Assembly: GCF_003386205.1 (NCBI RefSeq)
Contig: NZ_QRDY01000001.1
Location: 434,001 to 498,000, forward strand
Origin: Cohnella lupini
GTDB lineage: Bacteria > Bacillota > Bacilli > Paenibacillales > Paenibacillaceae
Length of the DNA stretch: 64,000 nucleotides
Direction: 5' to 3'
Shown here: positions 17,256 through 26,494 of the stretch, piece by piece
Layout: every line of letters starts with the position of its first letter
How positions within the stretch are numbered: the stretch's first letter is position 1
Notes under the pieces: generated by a model
What the model was told of the DNA's origin: nothing
The model's input: only the letters and a program-made list of their open reading frames with translations
The model's database searches: none
Made by a program: the position numbers and the translations under genes

Positions 17256-19088
17256 TTGAGTAAGCGCTTCTTGAACGGAAGTGAATGGGCGGCTATGATT
17301 CTGGCCGGAGCGGAGCGGTTAACGCGCAACGAAGACCGCATAAACGCCTTGAACGTGTTTCCCGTGCCGGATGGCGATACGGGGACGAACATGAACCTGA
17401 CTATGACGGCCGGTGTGGCCGAATTGAAAAATAAACCTTCGGACGACGTCAGCCGAGCGGCCGAGGTGCTTTCCAAAGGCCTTCTCATGGGAGCGAGAGG
17501 GAACTCCGGGGTCATTTTGTCCCAGTTGTTCCGCGGATTCTCGCGGTCGTTGACGGGTCAGCAAGAGCTTACGGTGCCAATGTTCGCCAACGCTCTCCAA
17601 CAGGGAGTTGATACCGCTTACAAGGCGGTGGTCAAGCCGGTTGAAGGAACGATTTTGACGGTGGCGCGCGAAGCGGCCAAGCAAGGACTTACGGCGACGC
17701 GGCGAACTTCCGATCTGACGGAGTGGATGACCGAAGTCCATGCCAAAGCATTAGAGACGCTGGCGCGTACCCAAGAAATGCTTCCCGTACTCAAGCAGGT
17801 CGGAGTCGTAGACTCCGGAGGACAGGGCCTTGTTTGCTTGTATGAAGGTTTCTTGGAGTACTTAAGCGGCGGAGAGATCAGTAGCGCTGTTCGGCCGATA
17901 CGCGAGCCGAAGCCTGCCGAGTCTAATTCGGTGCCGGCAACATCATCGAAAGCGCCAGCTCCACGCGCCATTGCTTCGACGAACACGGCTGCCCAATCCA
18001 AGCTTACAACGGAAAGCATAGCCTTTCCTTACGATATGGAGTTTTTCATACAGCTGTTCGCGGCATCTTCGCCGTTCTCCGAACGGACATTTCGTCAGGC
18101 TCTGGAACGGGACGGCGATTCGATCATCCTGATCGAGGATGAGAATATCGTGAAGGTACACGTCCATTCCCGCCGTCCCGGCGACGTGCTCAACATGGCG
18201 CTTACCTACGGCGAGATTACGCACATCCACATTCTTAATATGCAAGAGCAGCATCGCGAGCTGCTGGCTCAAAGATCGGACGACCATGGAGCTCCTGTTC
18301 CCGCTAGCGATATCGTTGAGCCTGTTTCCGGGAAAGCTGTCGTCGACTATTCGCTGCCGGGAGTCGTTAATCTGCCTGCCGTTATGGCATCGCCGGAAAG
18401 CGAGCCGAATCCGGACGTCTACGAGATGGCTTCCTATGGCGTTATCGCGGTCAGCGTCGGGGAAGGTAACGCGGAATTGTTCAAGAGTCTTGGCGTCGAT
18501 ATCGTTATCTCGGGCGGTCAGAGCATGAATCCGAGCACGGAAGATCTGCTTGGAGCGATTTCATCGTTATCGACCAACCATATTTTCATCCTGCCGAACA
18601 ATTCGAATATCATCATGGCCGCGAAGCAAGCGGCAGAGCTGGCGGAATATCCCGTTACGGTCATTCCGACCCGGACGCTTCCGCAAGGGATGGCGGCCAT
18701 GCTCGCGTTTCAAGAGAACGACTCCGAATCTTCCAATATCGATCGGATGACCAAAGCTTACGAACGCGTCGTCACCGGTTCCGTTACGCAAGCAGTAAGG
18801 GATACGGAAATGGACGGCTTGCAAATCAAAGAAGGCCACTATATCGGAATCAAGGACAAGACGATCGTAACGTCCGCTCCGAGCCAAGCCGAAGCTTGCC
18901 AAGCGTTATTATCCGGGCTTCTCGTATCCGGAGGCGAGATCTTGACGATTCTAACCGGCGAACTGGCCGACGCGGATCAAACCGCCGAGTTGGAGCAATG
19001 GATCGCGCTACATTTCCCGGACGTTGAAGTCGAAGTGCATGAAGGCGGTCAGCCATTGTATCCATACTTGTTCGCGGTCGAACCGTAA
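17256..19088 (+). CDS. fakA: Fatty acid kinase catalytic subunit FakA (YloV)
   Basis: A 610-residue DhaL/DegV-type kinase. The N-terminal DhaL domain has the ATP/metal motif VFPVPDGDTGTNM and GARGNSGVILSQ; the C-terminal part pairs with a FakB (DegV) lipid carrier. It phosphorylates bound fatty acid for membrane lipid synthesis. It is longer than the B. subtilis protein (about 553) because of two Pro/Ala/Ser-rich linkers near residues 228-262 and 348-385. The TTG at 17256 with AAGGGGAA eight bases upstream is the probable start. The degV gene that follows is a likely partner. Confidence 0.9.
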   Translation: MSKRFLNGSEWAAMILAGAERLTRNEDRINALNVFPVPDGDTGTNMNLTMTAGVAELKNKPSDDVSRAAEVLSKGLLMGARGNSGVILSQLFRGFSRSLTGQQELTVPMFANALQQGVDTAYKAVVKPVEGTILTVAREAAKQGLTATRRTSDLTEWMTEVHAKALETLARTQEMLPVLKQVGVVDSGGQGLVCLYEGFLEYLSGGEISSAVRPIREPKPAESNSVPATSSKAPAPRAIASTNTAAQSKLTTESIAFPYDMEFFIQLFAASSPFSERTFRQALERDGDSIILIEDENIVKVHVHSRRPGDVLNMALTYGEITHIHILNMQEQHRELLAQRSDDHGAPVPASDIVEPVSGKAVVDYSLPGVVNLPAVMASPESEPNPDVYEMASYGVIAVSVGEGNAELFKSLGVDIVISGGQSMNPSTEDLLGAISSLSTNHIFILPNNSNIIMAAKQAAELAEYPVTVIPTRTLPQGMAAMLAFQENDSESSNIDRMTKAYERVVTGSVTQAVRDTEMDGLQIKEGHYIGIKDKTIVTSAPSQAEACQALLSGLLVSGGEILTILTGELADADQTAELEQWIALHFPDVEVEVHEGGQPLYPYLFAVEP

Positions 19089-19117
19089 AACCAAATCAAG
19101 CGAAGGAGGGACCCGTA

Positions 19118-19975
19118 TTGGCTTCTGTCGTTATAGTTACCGATAGCACGGCGGATATACCCCTAGAAGCGAGAGATAGGCTTGGCATATCGATGGTGCC
19201 GCTTAAAGTAACGATCGGCGACGAAACCTATTTGGACAACATTACGTTGCAGCCCGTGCAATTTTACGAGAAGCTGATCGCAAGCGGAAATCCGGCGACG
19301 ACCTCGCAGCCATCTCCGGCGGATTTTCACGAAGTGTACAAGAAGTTAACGGATGAAGGCCATTCGGTGATTTCGATACAGCTATCTGCGGCGCTCAGCG
19401 GGACGTATCAGTCGGCGACGATCGCCAAGTCCATGCTCGACGACGAGGCGGACGTTACGGTTATCGATTCCAAATCGGCCTCTTACGGGTATGGAATGCT
19501 TGTCGTGACCGCGGCTGAGATGGCCAAGGCGGGTGCTTCGAAAGAAGAGATCATTGCCGAGGTTCATAGATTGCGCACGGAGTTAAGGCTTTATTTTCTA
19601 GTGGATACTCTGGAATACTTGAAGAAGGGCGGTCGAATCGGCAAAGCATCCGCCTTGTTGGGGGCTCTTCTTAATATTAAACCCATTTTGTCCATAGACG
19701 ACGAAGGTCTCGTATTCCCTTTCGATAAAGTGAGAGGTCAGAAGAGGGCGATGGCCAGAATAGCCGAGGTTCTCGAATCCGATTTCAAGGATCGGCCGGT
19801 CACCTTGGTGATCGCGGTCACGCCCGGTTATAGTTCGGGACTAACCGAAATATCGGAGCTTCTGAAAGAAAGATTAAACGTGCGGAACTACATGGAGACG
19901 GAAATCGGTCCGGTTATCGGCACGCATGCAGGTCCGGGAACGATTGGTTTGTTCGTGTTCCCCGAGCGAATCTAA
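19118..19975 (+). CDS. DegV family fatty-acid-binding protein (FakB)
   Basis: A 285-residue DegV protein: DSTADIP near the start, the TSQPSPADF loop, LSAALSGTYQSA, and GAHTGPGT-like THAGPGTIG near the end. DegV/FakB proteins hold a fatty acid while FakA phosphorylates it. The TTG start has AGGAGGG upstream. It lies 29 bases after fakA, which makes it the likely carrier for that kinase. Confidence 0.9.
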   Translation: MASVVIVTDSTADIPLEARDRLGISMVPLKVTIGDETYLDNITLQPVQFYEKLIASGNPATTSQPSPADFHEVYKKLTDEGHSVISIQLSAALSGTYQSATIAKSMLDDEADVTVIDSKSASYGYGMLVVTAAEMAKAGASKEEIIAEVHRLRTELRLYFLVDTLEYLKKGGRIGKASALLGALLNIKPILSIDDEGLVFPFDKVRGQKRAMARIAEVLESDFKDRPVTLVIAVTPGYSSGLTEISELLKERLNVRNYMETEIGPVIGTHAGPGTIGLFVFPERI

Positions 19976-20013
19976 GCACTCATTCGTAACAGAAACATAA
20001 AGAGGTTGGTCTT

Positions 20014-22065
20014 ATGTCTAATCATTTGTTCCAGGTTCCTCTGACGAAAATTCAAGGCGTGGGCCCTCAAAAAGCGGAGGAGCTCCACGCCTTGGGCATT
20101 TCCTCGGTTGGAGATCTAATCGAATATTATCCGTTCCGTTACGAGGATTATCGGGTTCGGGAGCTCGGCGAAGTAAAAGACGGGGAAAGAATCACGATAC
20201 AAGGGACGATCGCTTCCCTTCCGACCATGCAGCGCTATGGCGGGAAATCCCGCTTAATGTGCAGGGTCACCGTGGATTCGGTGCTCGTGACGGCGGTATG
20301 GTTCAATCGGGCATTCCTGAAGGACCAATTAACGGTCGGCAGGGAAATCACGCTCACGGGCAAGTGGGAACAAAGACGTCGGCATCTGACGGTCGCTGAT
20401 TCGGAGTTCCCCGATCGGGGAACGGCCAAGTCGGGAACGTTGCAGCCGGTCTATTCCGTCGGAGGCAGCATTACGCAGTCTACGATTCGGAAAATGATCG
20501 ACCGCGCATTGACGCAATTCGGCGCTTATATCCCGGAGATCCTGCCCGACGAGCTATTGGAAAGCCATTCGCTCATTCCGCGAAGCGAAGCGATTACCCG
20601 CATCCATCGACCCGAGAATACGTCTGAAGGACAAGAAGCGAGACGACGGATGGTATACGAGGAGCTATTCTTATTCCAGCTTAAGCTGCAAGCCTACCGG
20701 GCGACCCATCTCAAACAGGCCGACGGATTGGTCCATGTCGTGAACAACGATGAGATCCGGCAATTCGTAAGCGTGCTTCCGTTCGATTTGACGGATTCGC
20801 AGAAGCAAGTCATCAACGAGATTTTACATGACATGAAGCAGCCTTACGTCATGAACCGGCTGCTTCAAGGAGACGTCGGATCAGGCAAAACCGTCGTCGC
20901 TGCGGTGGGTTTATACGCTACCGTCAAGTCGGGCCACCAAGGCGCGCTTATGGTTCCGACGGAAATATTGGCCGAGCAGCACGCCAGATCGCTCAAGAAA
21001 ATGTTCGAGCCGTACGGAATCGAAGTCGGATTGCTGACGGGCAGTCTTACGGAACGTAAACGTAGGGATATTCTGGCTTCTTTGCAGATGGGGTTATTGA
21101 ATATTCTCGTGGGTACGCACGCGCTCATACAGGAAGACGTGTTTTTTAGAAGCTTGGGATTAGTCGTTACGGACGAGCAGCACCGTTTCGGCGTGAATCA
21201 AAGAAGCATTCTCCGGCGCAAAGGAATGAATCCCGACGTCTTGACGATGACGGCCACGCCGATCCCGCGCACGCTGGCGATTACCGTGTTCGGCGATATG
21301 GATGTCTCCACGTTAAGGGAACGTCCGAAGGGGCGCCTCCCGATCAAAACCTATTCGGTCAAACACGATATGATGGATAGGGTACTTGGCTTTATAAGAA
21401 AAGAGGCGGGGTTAGGCCGGCAAACTTTCTTCATATGCCCTTTGATCGAAGAGTCGGAGAAGATTGACGTGCAGAACGCCATCGATCTGCATATTCAATT
21501 AACTCAGGCGCTGCCGGAGCTTGCCATCGGCTTATTGCATGGCCGGATGATCGCCTCGGAGAAGGAGTCGACGATGGGCGCGTTCGCAGCCGGCGATACG
21601 AACGTTCTCGTATCCACTACCGTCATAGAGGTCGGGGTAGACGTTCCGAACGCCACTTTGATGATCGTGATGGATGCCGACAGGTTCGGCTTATCCCAGC
21701 TTCACCAGCTGAGAGGTCGAGTCGGACGCGGTGAGCATCAATCCTATTGTATTCTGATCGCCGATCCGAAATCGGAGAACGGGCAGGAACGAATGAGAGC
21801 GATGACCGATACCGACGACGGCTTCGAGATCTCCCGAAGAGATTTGGAAATCAGGGGGCCGGGAGAATTTTTCGGAACGAAGCAAAGCGGGATGCCGGAG
21901 TTCCGGCTCGCGAATTTGCTAAATGATTTCGAAGTTCTGGAGCAAGCCAGGGACGATGCCGCCGCCATGACGTCCAAAGAGGAATTCTGGTCTTCGCCGA
22001 TATACGGCGGCTTGCGGGATCATCTGGCCCGCGAAGCGCAATCGGGCGGAGAACCGTTGGATTAA
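20014..22065 (+). CDS. recG: ATP-dependent DNA helicase RecG
   Basis: A 683-residue branch-migration helicase. It has an N-terminal wedge/OB domain, Walker A GDVGSGKT, the DEQHRFG box, TATPIPRT, and the C-terminal LHQLRGRVGRG. It processes stalled forks and recombination junctions. Start ATG with AAGAGG upstream. Length is normal. Confidence 0.96.
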   Translation: MSNHLFQVPLTKIQGVGPQKAEELHALGISSVGDLIEYYPFRYEDYRVRELGEVKDGERITIQGTIASLPTMQRYGGKSRLMCRVTVDSVLVTAVWFNRAFLKDQLTVGREITLTGKWEQRRRHLTVADSEFPDRGTAKSGTLQPVYSVGGSITQSTIRKMIDRALTQFGAYIPEILPDELLESHSLIPRSEAITRIHRPENTSEGQEARRRMVYEELFLFQLKLQAYRATHLKQADGLVHVVNNDEIRQFVSVLPFDLTDSQKQVINEILHDMKQPYVMNRLLQGDVGSGKTVVAAVGLYATVKSGHQGALMVPTEILAEQHARSLKKMFEPYGIEVGLLTGSLTERKRRDILASLQMGLLNILVGTHALIQEDVFFRSLGLVVTDEQHRFGVNQRSILRRKGMNPDVLTMTATPIPRTLAITVFGDMDVSTLRERPKGRLPIKTYSVKHDMMDRVLGFIRKEAGLGRQTFFICPLIEESEKIDVQNAIDLHIQLTQALPELAIGLLHGRMIASEKESTMGAFAAGDTNVLVSTTVIEVGVDVPNATLMIVMDADRFGLSQLHQLRGRVGRGEHQSYCILIADPKSENGQERMRAMTDTDDGFEISRRDLEIRGPGEFFGTKQSGMPEFRLANLLNDFEVLEQARDDAAAMTSKEEFWSSPIYGGLRDHLAREAQSGGEPLD

Positions 22066-22151
22066 TGCAGATGGGCGGGGGACTTTGTCATTGCGCTCCA
22101 TTTCGCGGCATATGCTGTACCGAATAGCTGCCGGAAGGAGCGTGAAGCCGT

Positions 22152-22445
22152 TTGAGCCCAAGCTGGCAAAAGTACGGTATCAAAGCGGAGTTCGTGGAAC
22201 GAGTCAAAGTGAAAATGAAAAACCCGGCGACCAAAGAGCGGATTAAGGGTCTGCTAGATGGCGTCACGAAATACGATCTGCAGGATCGCGCGAAAGTGCG
22301 CAGATGGGTAAAGCTGTTCGCCAAGGTTCTAAACGAGACGTTGACGGATACCCAAGAGGATCAGCTGGTAAATTTCATCATCGCACAGAAAATCGATCCC
22401 AATAATATGCTGCATCTCCTCAAGCTGTACACGATGTTCAGATAA
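22152..22445 (+). CDS. spoVIF: Stage VI sporulation protein F
   Basis: A 97-residue basic protein resembling SpoVIF (about 87 residues in B. subtilis), with the conserved end QKIDPNNMLHLLKLYTMFR-like helix. SpoVIF helps control late coat assembly through GerE. TTG start with GGAAGGAG about 11 bases upstream. It stands alone after recG and ends at a strong terminator; no certain sporulation promoter was found. Confidence 0.8.
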   Translation: MSPSWQKYGIKAEFVERVKVKMKNPATKERIKGLLDGVTKYDLQDRAKVRRWVKLFAKVLNETLTDTQEDQLVNFIIAQKIDPNNMLHLLKLYTMFR

Positions 22446-22457
22446 CCAGCCGATGTT

Positions 22458-22498
22458 AAGGCCGCTATCCGGGTTTGTTTCCGGTTAGCGGCCTTTTA
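22458..22498 (+). terminator. Terminator after spoVIF
   Basis: AAGGCCGCTA (22458-22467) and TAGCGGCCTT (22486-22495) form a 10-bp stem; an inner CCGG...CCGG extends it. T-rich bases follow. Confidence 0.85.
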
Positions 22499-22531
22499 AT
22501 ATTCATATAAAGGCAGAGCAAAAACGCCAAA

Positions 22532-22560
22532 TTGATAATTAATTATTACTGTGTTAATAT
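22532..22560 (+). promoter_or_regulatory. SigA promoter of the NTF2-like/YheO unit
   Basis: TTGATA (22532-22537), 17-base spacer, TAATAT (22555-22560) in a very AT-rich stretch, 33 bases before the start codon. Confidence 0.7.
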
Positions 22561-22592
22561 TTTTTTATTATTAATGAATAGGAGGTTATTAT

Positions 22593-22976
22593 ATGGCAGC
22601 GCATACGCCGATTGAAGTATTGGAAGGCATCGCATCGATTTTCCCGACGGCAGATTTGGACAAGCTGTTGTCGCTGTACGAGCCGGAAGCCGTATTCGTG
22701 GCAGAGCCGGGGAAGGTAGTTAAAGGCGTCGAGGCGATTCGCGAAGGCTTGGGAAATATGTTGGCCATGGGCCTCGATTTTGAATTGATTCCGAAGACCG
22801 TTCTGGAGAACGGGGATATCGCTCTAGTGATCTCGAAATGGAAGATGACCAAGCCGGGGACGGCCGAGGTGGTTATGGAAGGGAGGTCCTCCGACGTCGT
22901 GAGGCGTCAGTCGGACGGAAGCTGGCTGCTGCTTATCGACAATCCGCATGGATTGGAATGGGCGGTTGCGGATTAA
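22593..22976 (+). CDS. NTF2/SnoaL-like protein (DUF4440 type)
   Basis: A 127-residue protein with the shape of a small alpha-plus-beta cone: N-terminal helices with DLDKLLSLYEPEAVF, then VEAIREGL, and strands ending in GSWLLLIDNPHGLEW. This pattern fits the DUF4440/SnoaL-like group of the NTF2 superfamily, which includes small-molecule-binding proteins and a few enzymes. No specific activity can be assigned. A strong AGGAGG site precedes the ATG. The regulator gene starts 37 bases downstream in the same transcript, so it may sense or handle the ligand of that system. Confidence 0.75.
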   Translation: MAAHTPIEVLEGIASIFPTADLDKLLSLYEPEAVFVAEPGKVVKGVEAIREGLGNMLAMGLDFELIPKTVLENGDIALVISKWKMTKPGTAEVVMEGRSSDVVRRQSDGSWLLLIDNPHGLEWAVAD

Positions 22977-23012
22977 GGATAGAGGCGGTAGGATGGAGTA
23001 AAAGGAGGGGGA

Positions 23013-23669
23013 ATGCGATTGTCTCCCGATGAGATTCTGAACTCCTATAAACCTATGGTGGAGTTTATCGCAAGAATAAACGGCAATAACTGCGAGGTCA
23101 TTCTTCATGATCTGCGGCAGTTGGAAAACTCGATCATCGCCATAAGCAACAGCCACGTCACGGGAAGAACGGTCGGCGGTTCGATTACGGACTTCGCGCT
23201 GAGCATTATTCATGACAAGAAGTACGAGGATCGCGACTTCATCGCCAATTATACGGGCAAAGTCGCTAATCAAGAGAGAGAGCTAAGATCGTCTACATAC
23301 TTCATCAAGGACGAAGGGAAAACGGTTATCGGGATGCTGTGCGTTAACGTAGACGTTACCCCGTTGCGGAAGGCGAGAGAGGCTCTCGACGAGATGCTGT
23401 CGAGCGACGCCTCGATCGAAGAACCGGGCCGGGCGGCACAGCGGGAAGCTTTCGTTCCCTCCATGGAGGATCTGTTGCGTCAATCGATTACCGAAGCGAT
23501 CGCGAACTACGGCATCGAGCCGTCGCGGATGCTGGCGGACGAGAAGAAGCGAATCGTCGGAGACTTGAACGCCAAGGGAGTGTTCTTGCTGAAGGGCGCC
23601 GTTACCGAAACCGCCAGACGGCTGGAAACGTCGGAACAAACGATTTATCGTTATTTGAAGGATTTCTAA
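23013..23669 (+). CDS. YheO/DauR-type PAS and HTH transcriptional regulator
   Basis: A 218-residue regulator. Residues about 8-120 match the YheO-like PAS domain (YKPMVEFIARINGNNCEVILHD is the typical opening); residues about 150-218 end in a helix-turn-helix with TARRLETSEQTIYRYLK. DauR, the best-known relative, controls D-arginine breakdown. Start ATG follows AAAAGGAGGGGG. Target genes are not visible; the nearby peptide operon is the obvious candidate, but this is inference. Confidence 0.85.
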   Translation: MRLSPDEILNSYKPMVEFIARINGNNCEVILHDLRQLENSIIAISNSHVTGRTVGGSITDFALSIIHDKKYEDRDFIANYTGKVANQERELRSSTYFIKDEGKTVIGMLCVNVDVTPLRKAREALDEMLSSDASIEEPGRAAQREAFVPSMEDLLRQSITEAIANYGIEPSRMLADEKKRIVGDLNAKGVFLLKGAVTETARRLETSEQTIYRYLKDF

Positions 23670-23682
23670 TGTCGATTTCGGG

Positions 23683-23719
23683 CCGCATTCCCTTAGTTAG
23701 GGGGTGCGGTTCTTTTCTT
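23683..23719 (+). terminator. Terminator between convergent regulators
   Basis: CCGCATTCCC (23683-23692) pairs with GGGGGTGCGG (23700-23709), two G-U pairs, followed by a T-rich stretch. Confidence 0.8.
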
Positions 23720-23743
23720 TTCCTAACTTTACCTAAGTCTCGA

Positions 23744-24400
23744 TCACACGTTTAGAATTTGTTTCAGCTGTTCCATGTCCGAAATATAAATATACCCGTC
23801 TTCTTTGGTAATGATGTTTCTCTTGAACATGACGCTCATGATTTTGGATACCGTTATCCGAGAGCAGCCCATCAAGTCGGCGAAAAGCTGGTGAGTAATT
23901 TTCGTGTTGATCTTAATGCCCCGCTCCGTCTCCTCTCCGTAGTTGAAGCTAAGCCGGTAAATATACTTGCAGATGATCTGCTCTTTATCCAGGAATACGA
24001 GCTCAGATACGTGATCGACCAGAAATTCCATGATCTCCGACAGGTTTCCGATCCACTTTTCCGTCAACTCGGGATGACTAAGCAGGACTTGGATAAAAGC
24101 TTTGGGCTCCATCGTTCTCAGGGTACATTTGGTCAGGGTAGTGGCGGTCATGAAATACGGGCGGCCCGCGGAGGACCACATATCCCCGATCAGCTCCCCT
24201 TTGTTCACGATATACATGATTTTCTCATTGCCCTCGGCCGTCGAAATGGCGAACTTCACTCTGCCGGACTCGATGTAATAAATTTGATTAACGGTCGCAC
24301 CTTCCTCCGCGACGATGCTGTTCTTATTTAACGTTACGGCCGGACAGGCGGCAAAGTATTCTTCCCAAATACTGGCTTGTACATAGTGGGTTTTGGACAT
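23744..24400 (-). CDS. Crp/Fnr family transcriptional regulator
   Basis: A 218-residue regulator with a cyclic-nucleotide-type beta-roll (about 10-120), a long dimer helix and a winged helix ending in LMGCSRITVSKIMSVMFKR. The phosphate-binding cassette that binds cAMP in Crp is not conserved (GELIGDMWSSAGRPYFM here, without the Arg-Ser pair), and the four-Cys FNR cluster is absent, so the signal is unknown. It reads away from the peptide operon. A Crp-type palindrome lies between the two start sites. RBS CGGAGGACGG is present. Confidence 0.88.
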   Translation of the reverse strand: MSKTHYVQASIWEEYFAACPAVTLNKNSIVAEEGATVNQIYYIESGRVKFAISTAEGNEKIMYIVNKGELIGDMWSSAGRPYFMTATTLTKCTLRTMEPKAFIQVLLSHPELTEKWIGNLSEIMEFLVDHVSELVFLDKEQIICKYIYRLSFNYGEETERGIKINTKITHQLFADLMGCSRITVSKIMSVMFKRNIITKEDGYIYISDMEQLKQILNV

Positions 24401-24572
24401 AATCGTTCTCCGTCCTCCGATGTATGTGAGATAACATGACGTTGTGGGGCTATTTCGGATGAGTGAAGCCGGGAATGAGAAATGACCGTAATGGATAGAA
24501 ACGAGGAAGAAATACGTATAATGCCGAGAGTTTCTATCATTATATCAAAAAATTACGTAGAAATCGGGATAA

Positions 24573-24588
24573 TGTAGCTTGCGCTACA
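24573..24588. promoter_or_regulatory. Crp/Fnr-type palindrome TGTAG-N6-CTACA
   Basis: TGTAGC, four bases, GCTACA: a perfect 16-base dyad with the TGTNN-N6-NNACA geometry used by Crp/Fnr proteins. It sits 173 bases upstream of the crp-like start and 92 bases upstream of the lipoprotein start. Confidence 0.5.
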
Positions 24589-24625
24589 GTTTTAAATCGA
24601 CAACCTGATTAGAATAAAGTCTAAG

Positions 24626-24646
24626 TTACATCGCTAGTTGATGTAA
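24626..24646. promoter_or_regulatory. Second palindrome, TTACATC-N7-GATGTAA
   Basis: Perfect 7-bp arms around a 7-base spacer, ending 33 bases before the start of the peptide-binding lipoprotein gene. Placement suggests an operator overlapping or just downstream of the promoter; the binding protein is unknown (the YheO-type regulator is a candidate). Confidence 0.45.
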
Positions 24647-24679
24647 TAAAACCTTACACAAACGAGAGGGGACTAATCG

Positions 24680-26398
24680 ATGAAAAAAGGTCTTTCGGCA
24701 ATTTTAACCTCGATAATCGGCTTGAGTCTAGTGCTTTCAGGTTGCAGCTCCAACAATTCCGGCTCATCTCCATCCGCAAGCGGTCCGGCATCTCCAAGCA
24801 GCTCGTCAACGGCTTCCGAATCCGCTGCTCCGGCAGCTTCGGGAGGCACGGTCACCGTGGCGCAATCATCGGAACCGGGCAACTTGAATCCTCTCATCTA
24901 CGCCACGACTTCGGACACCAACGTTACCCACATGATCTTCGATCCGTTAGTCAAACCGGACGATAAACTAAATATAATCGGCGGACTCGCGAAGAGCTGG
25001 GACGTTTCCGAAGACGGTCTCACCTATACGTTCCATCTGAACGAAGGGGTGAAGTGGCACGACGGTACGCCTTTCACGGCTAACGACGTAGCCTTCACCT
25101 TCAGTTCCATCGCCAGTTCAAGCTACGACGGCGGAGCGTACAGCCGCGTTCAACCCGTAGTCGGAGCGGAAGACTTCCACGCGGGGAAAGCGGACGGCGT
25201 ATCGGGAATCAAAGTCGTGGACGACAACACGATCGCGTTTACCTTAGCGAAGCCTAACGCATCCTTCATAGCCAACTTGTTTATCGGCATCTTGCCCGAG
25301 CACATCCTGAAGGACGTCTCTCCGGCGGACTGGGCGAAGAACGACTTTAATCGCAACCCGATCGGAACCGGCCCTTTCAAGTTCGCGAAATGGGAAACCG
25401 GCCAATATATCGAAGTGGACGCGAATCCGGACTATTTCGGCGGCGCTCCGAAGCTGGACAAAGTGATCACGAGGTTCGGCGACGCCAATACGATGCTCGC
25501 GGCGTTCATGAACAACGAAATCGATATCGTGCCGGTTCCGGCCGATCAAGTCGCAGGCGTGAAGTCGTTAGGCTTCGCGGAAGTAAAAGCCGCAAACGAT
25601 CTGTCCGTCTACTACGTCGGGTTTAACCTGTTGAACGGTTTCTTCAAGGATCCTAACGTAAGAAAAGCTCTCGCGTATGCCACAGACAAAAACTTGATCG
25701 TATCGAGCATCATCGGCGAGTACGGCGAAGTAAGCGACGACTTGTTTCCGAACGCCCATTGGTCTCACAATCCCGACGTAACGAAATATCCGTTCGACGT
25801 GGCCAAAGCGAAACAACTGTTGGAAGAAGCGGGTTTCAAGCTGAATTCCGGCGGCATTTACGAGAAGGACGGCAAAGAGCTTAAGTTCACGCTTAACGTT
25901 CCGACCGGCAAAGTAGAACGCGAGAAAACCGGAGCGCTTCTGAAGCAGCAATGGGGTGCCATAGGAGTCAACGTGGAAATCATTTCTCTCGACTTCTCTA
26001 CCTTGGTAACGAAATTGCTGCCGACGGGCAGCGACGGCAAGCAAAGAGCGGTGACGGCCGAAGATTACGACGCCTACATTCTAGGCTTCGGCGTGGAAGT
26101 CGATCCGGACGAATACCGTTCTTACTTCGACTCCGCGTTCATGCCGCCTAACGGCTACAATTTCGTGAACTATAGCAATCCGGCCATTGACGAATTATTC
26201 GATAAGGAGCTTTCCCAGACGAATCAGGAGGAAAGAACGGCAACGTTCCACGAGATTGCCAAGACCTTGTCAGACGATCAACCATGGATACCGATTTACG
26301 GACAGAAAACCGTATTCGCCTCCAATACGAAGATCGATGGGTTTAACCCCGACTTCCGCGGCGTGAGCTTTAACGCCAGGGAATGGAGCTTGAAGTAA
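24680..26398 (+). CDS. Peptide ABC transporter substrate-binding lipoprotein (DppE/OppA type)
   Basis: A 572-residue extracytoplasmic solute-binding protein of family 5. A signal peptide with lipobox LSGC (Cys about 22) is followed by a Ser/Ala/Pro-rich spacer to about residue 55 and the binding domain (SEPGNLNPLIYATTSDTN, LAKSWDVSEDGLTYTFHL, HDGTPFTANDV). It would catch oligopeptides or dipeptides outside the membrane for the permeases OppB/C encoded 5 kb downstream. It is the first gene of the operon; an attenuating hairpin after it could raise its level over the later genes. Confidence 0.9.
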   Translation: MKKGLSAILTSIIGLSLVLSGCSSNNSGSSPSASGPASPSSSSTASESAAPAASGGTVTVAQSSEPGNLNPLIYATTSDTNVTHMIFDPLVKPDDKLNIIGGLAKSWDVSEDGLTYTFHLNEGVKWHDGTPFTANDVAFTFSSIASSSYDGGAYSRVQPVVGAEDFHAGKADGVSGIKVVDDNTIAFTLAKPNASFIANLFIGILPEHILKDVSPADWAKNDFNRNPIGTGPFKFAKWETGQYIEVDANPDYFGGAPKLDKVITRFGDANTMLAAFMNNEIDIVPVPADQVAGVKSLGFAEVKAANDLSVYYVGFNLLNGFFKDPNVRKALAYATDKNLIVSSIIGEYGEVSDDLFPNAHWSHNPDVTKYPFDVAKAKQLLEEAGFKLNSGGIYEKDGKELKFTLNVPTGKVEREKTGALLKQQWGAIGVNVEIISLDFSTLVTKLLPTGSDGKQRAVTAEDYDAYILGFGVEVDPDEYRSYFDSAFMPPNGYNFVNYSNPAIDELFDKELSQTNQEERTATFHEIAKTLSDDQPWIPIYGQKTVFASNTKIDGFNPDFRGVSFNAREWSLK

Positions 26399-26422
26399 TC
26401 CGCAGATCAGACATGCTTCGAG

Positions 26423-26462
26423 AATATAGAGACTCCTTCGCCGGAGTTTCTATATTTTCCTT
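26423..26462 (+). terminator. Hairpin (partial terminator) after the binding-protein gene
   Basis: A 14-bp stem (26423-26436 with 26443-26456, one G-U pair) followed by T-rich bases. Located between the first and second genes of one operon, it probably lets only part of transcription pass. Confidence 0.7.
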
Positions 26463-26494
26463 TATTTTCTCCATATAGAAGGAGCTTAGACGCG

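Larger units (their letters stand above)
24401..24679. promoter_or_regulatory. Intergenic control region between crp-like gene and peptide operon
   Basis: This 279-base AT-rich stretch separates two divergent units. It holds two palindromes described separately. On the minus strand a TATAAT lies around 24538-24543 but without a good -35; on the plus strand no convincing sigma-A pair was found before the peptide-binding lipoprotein gene, so that promoter may need an activator. Confidence 0.6.
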
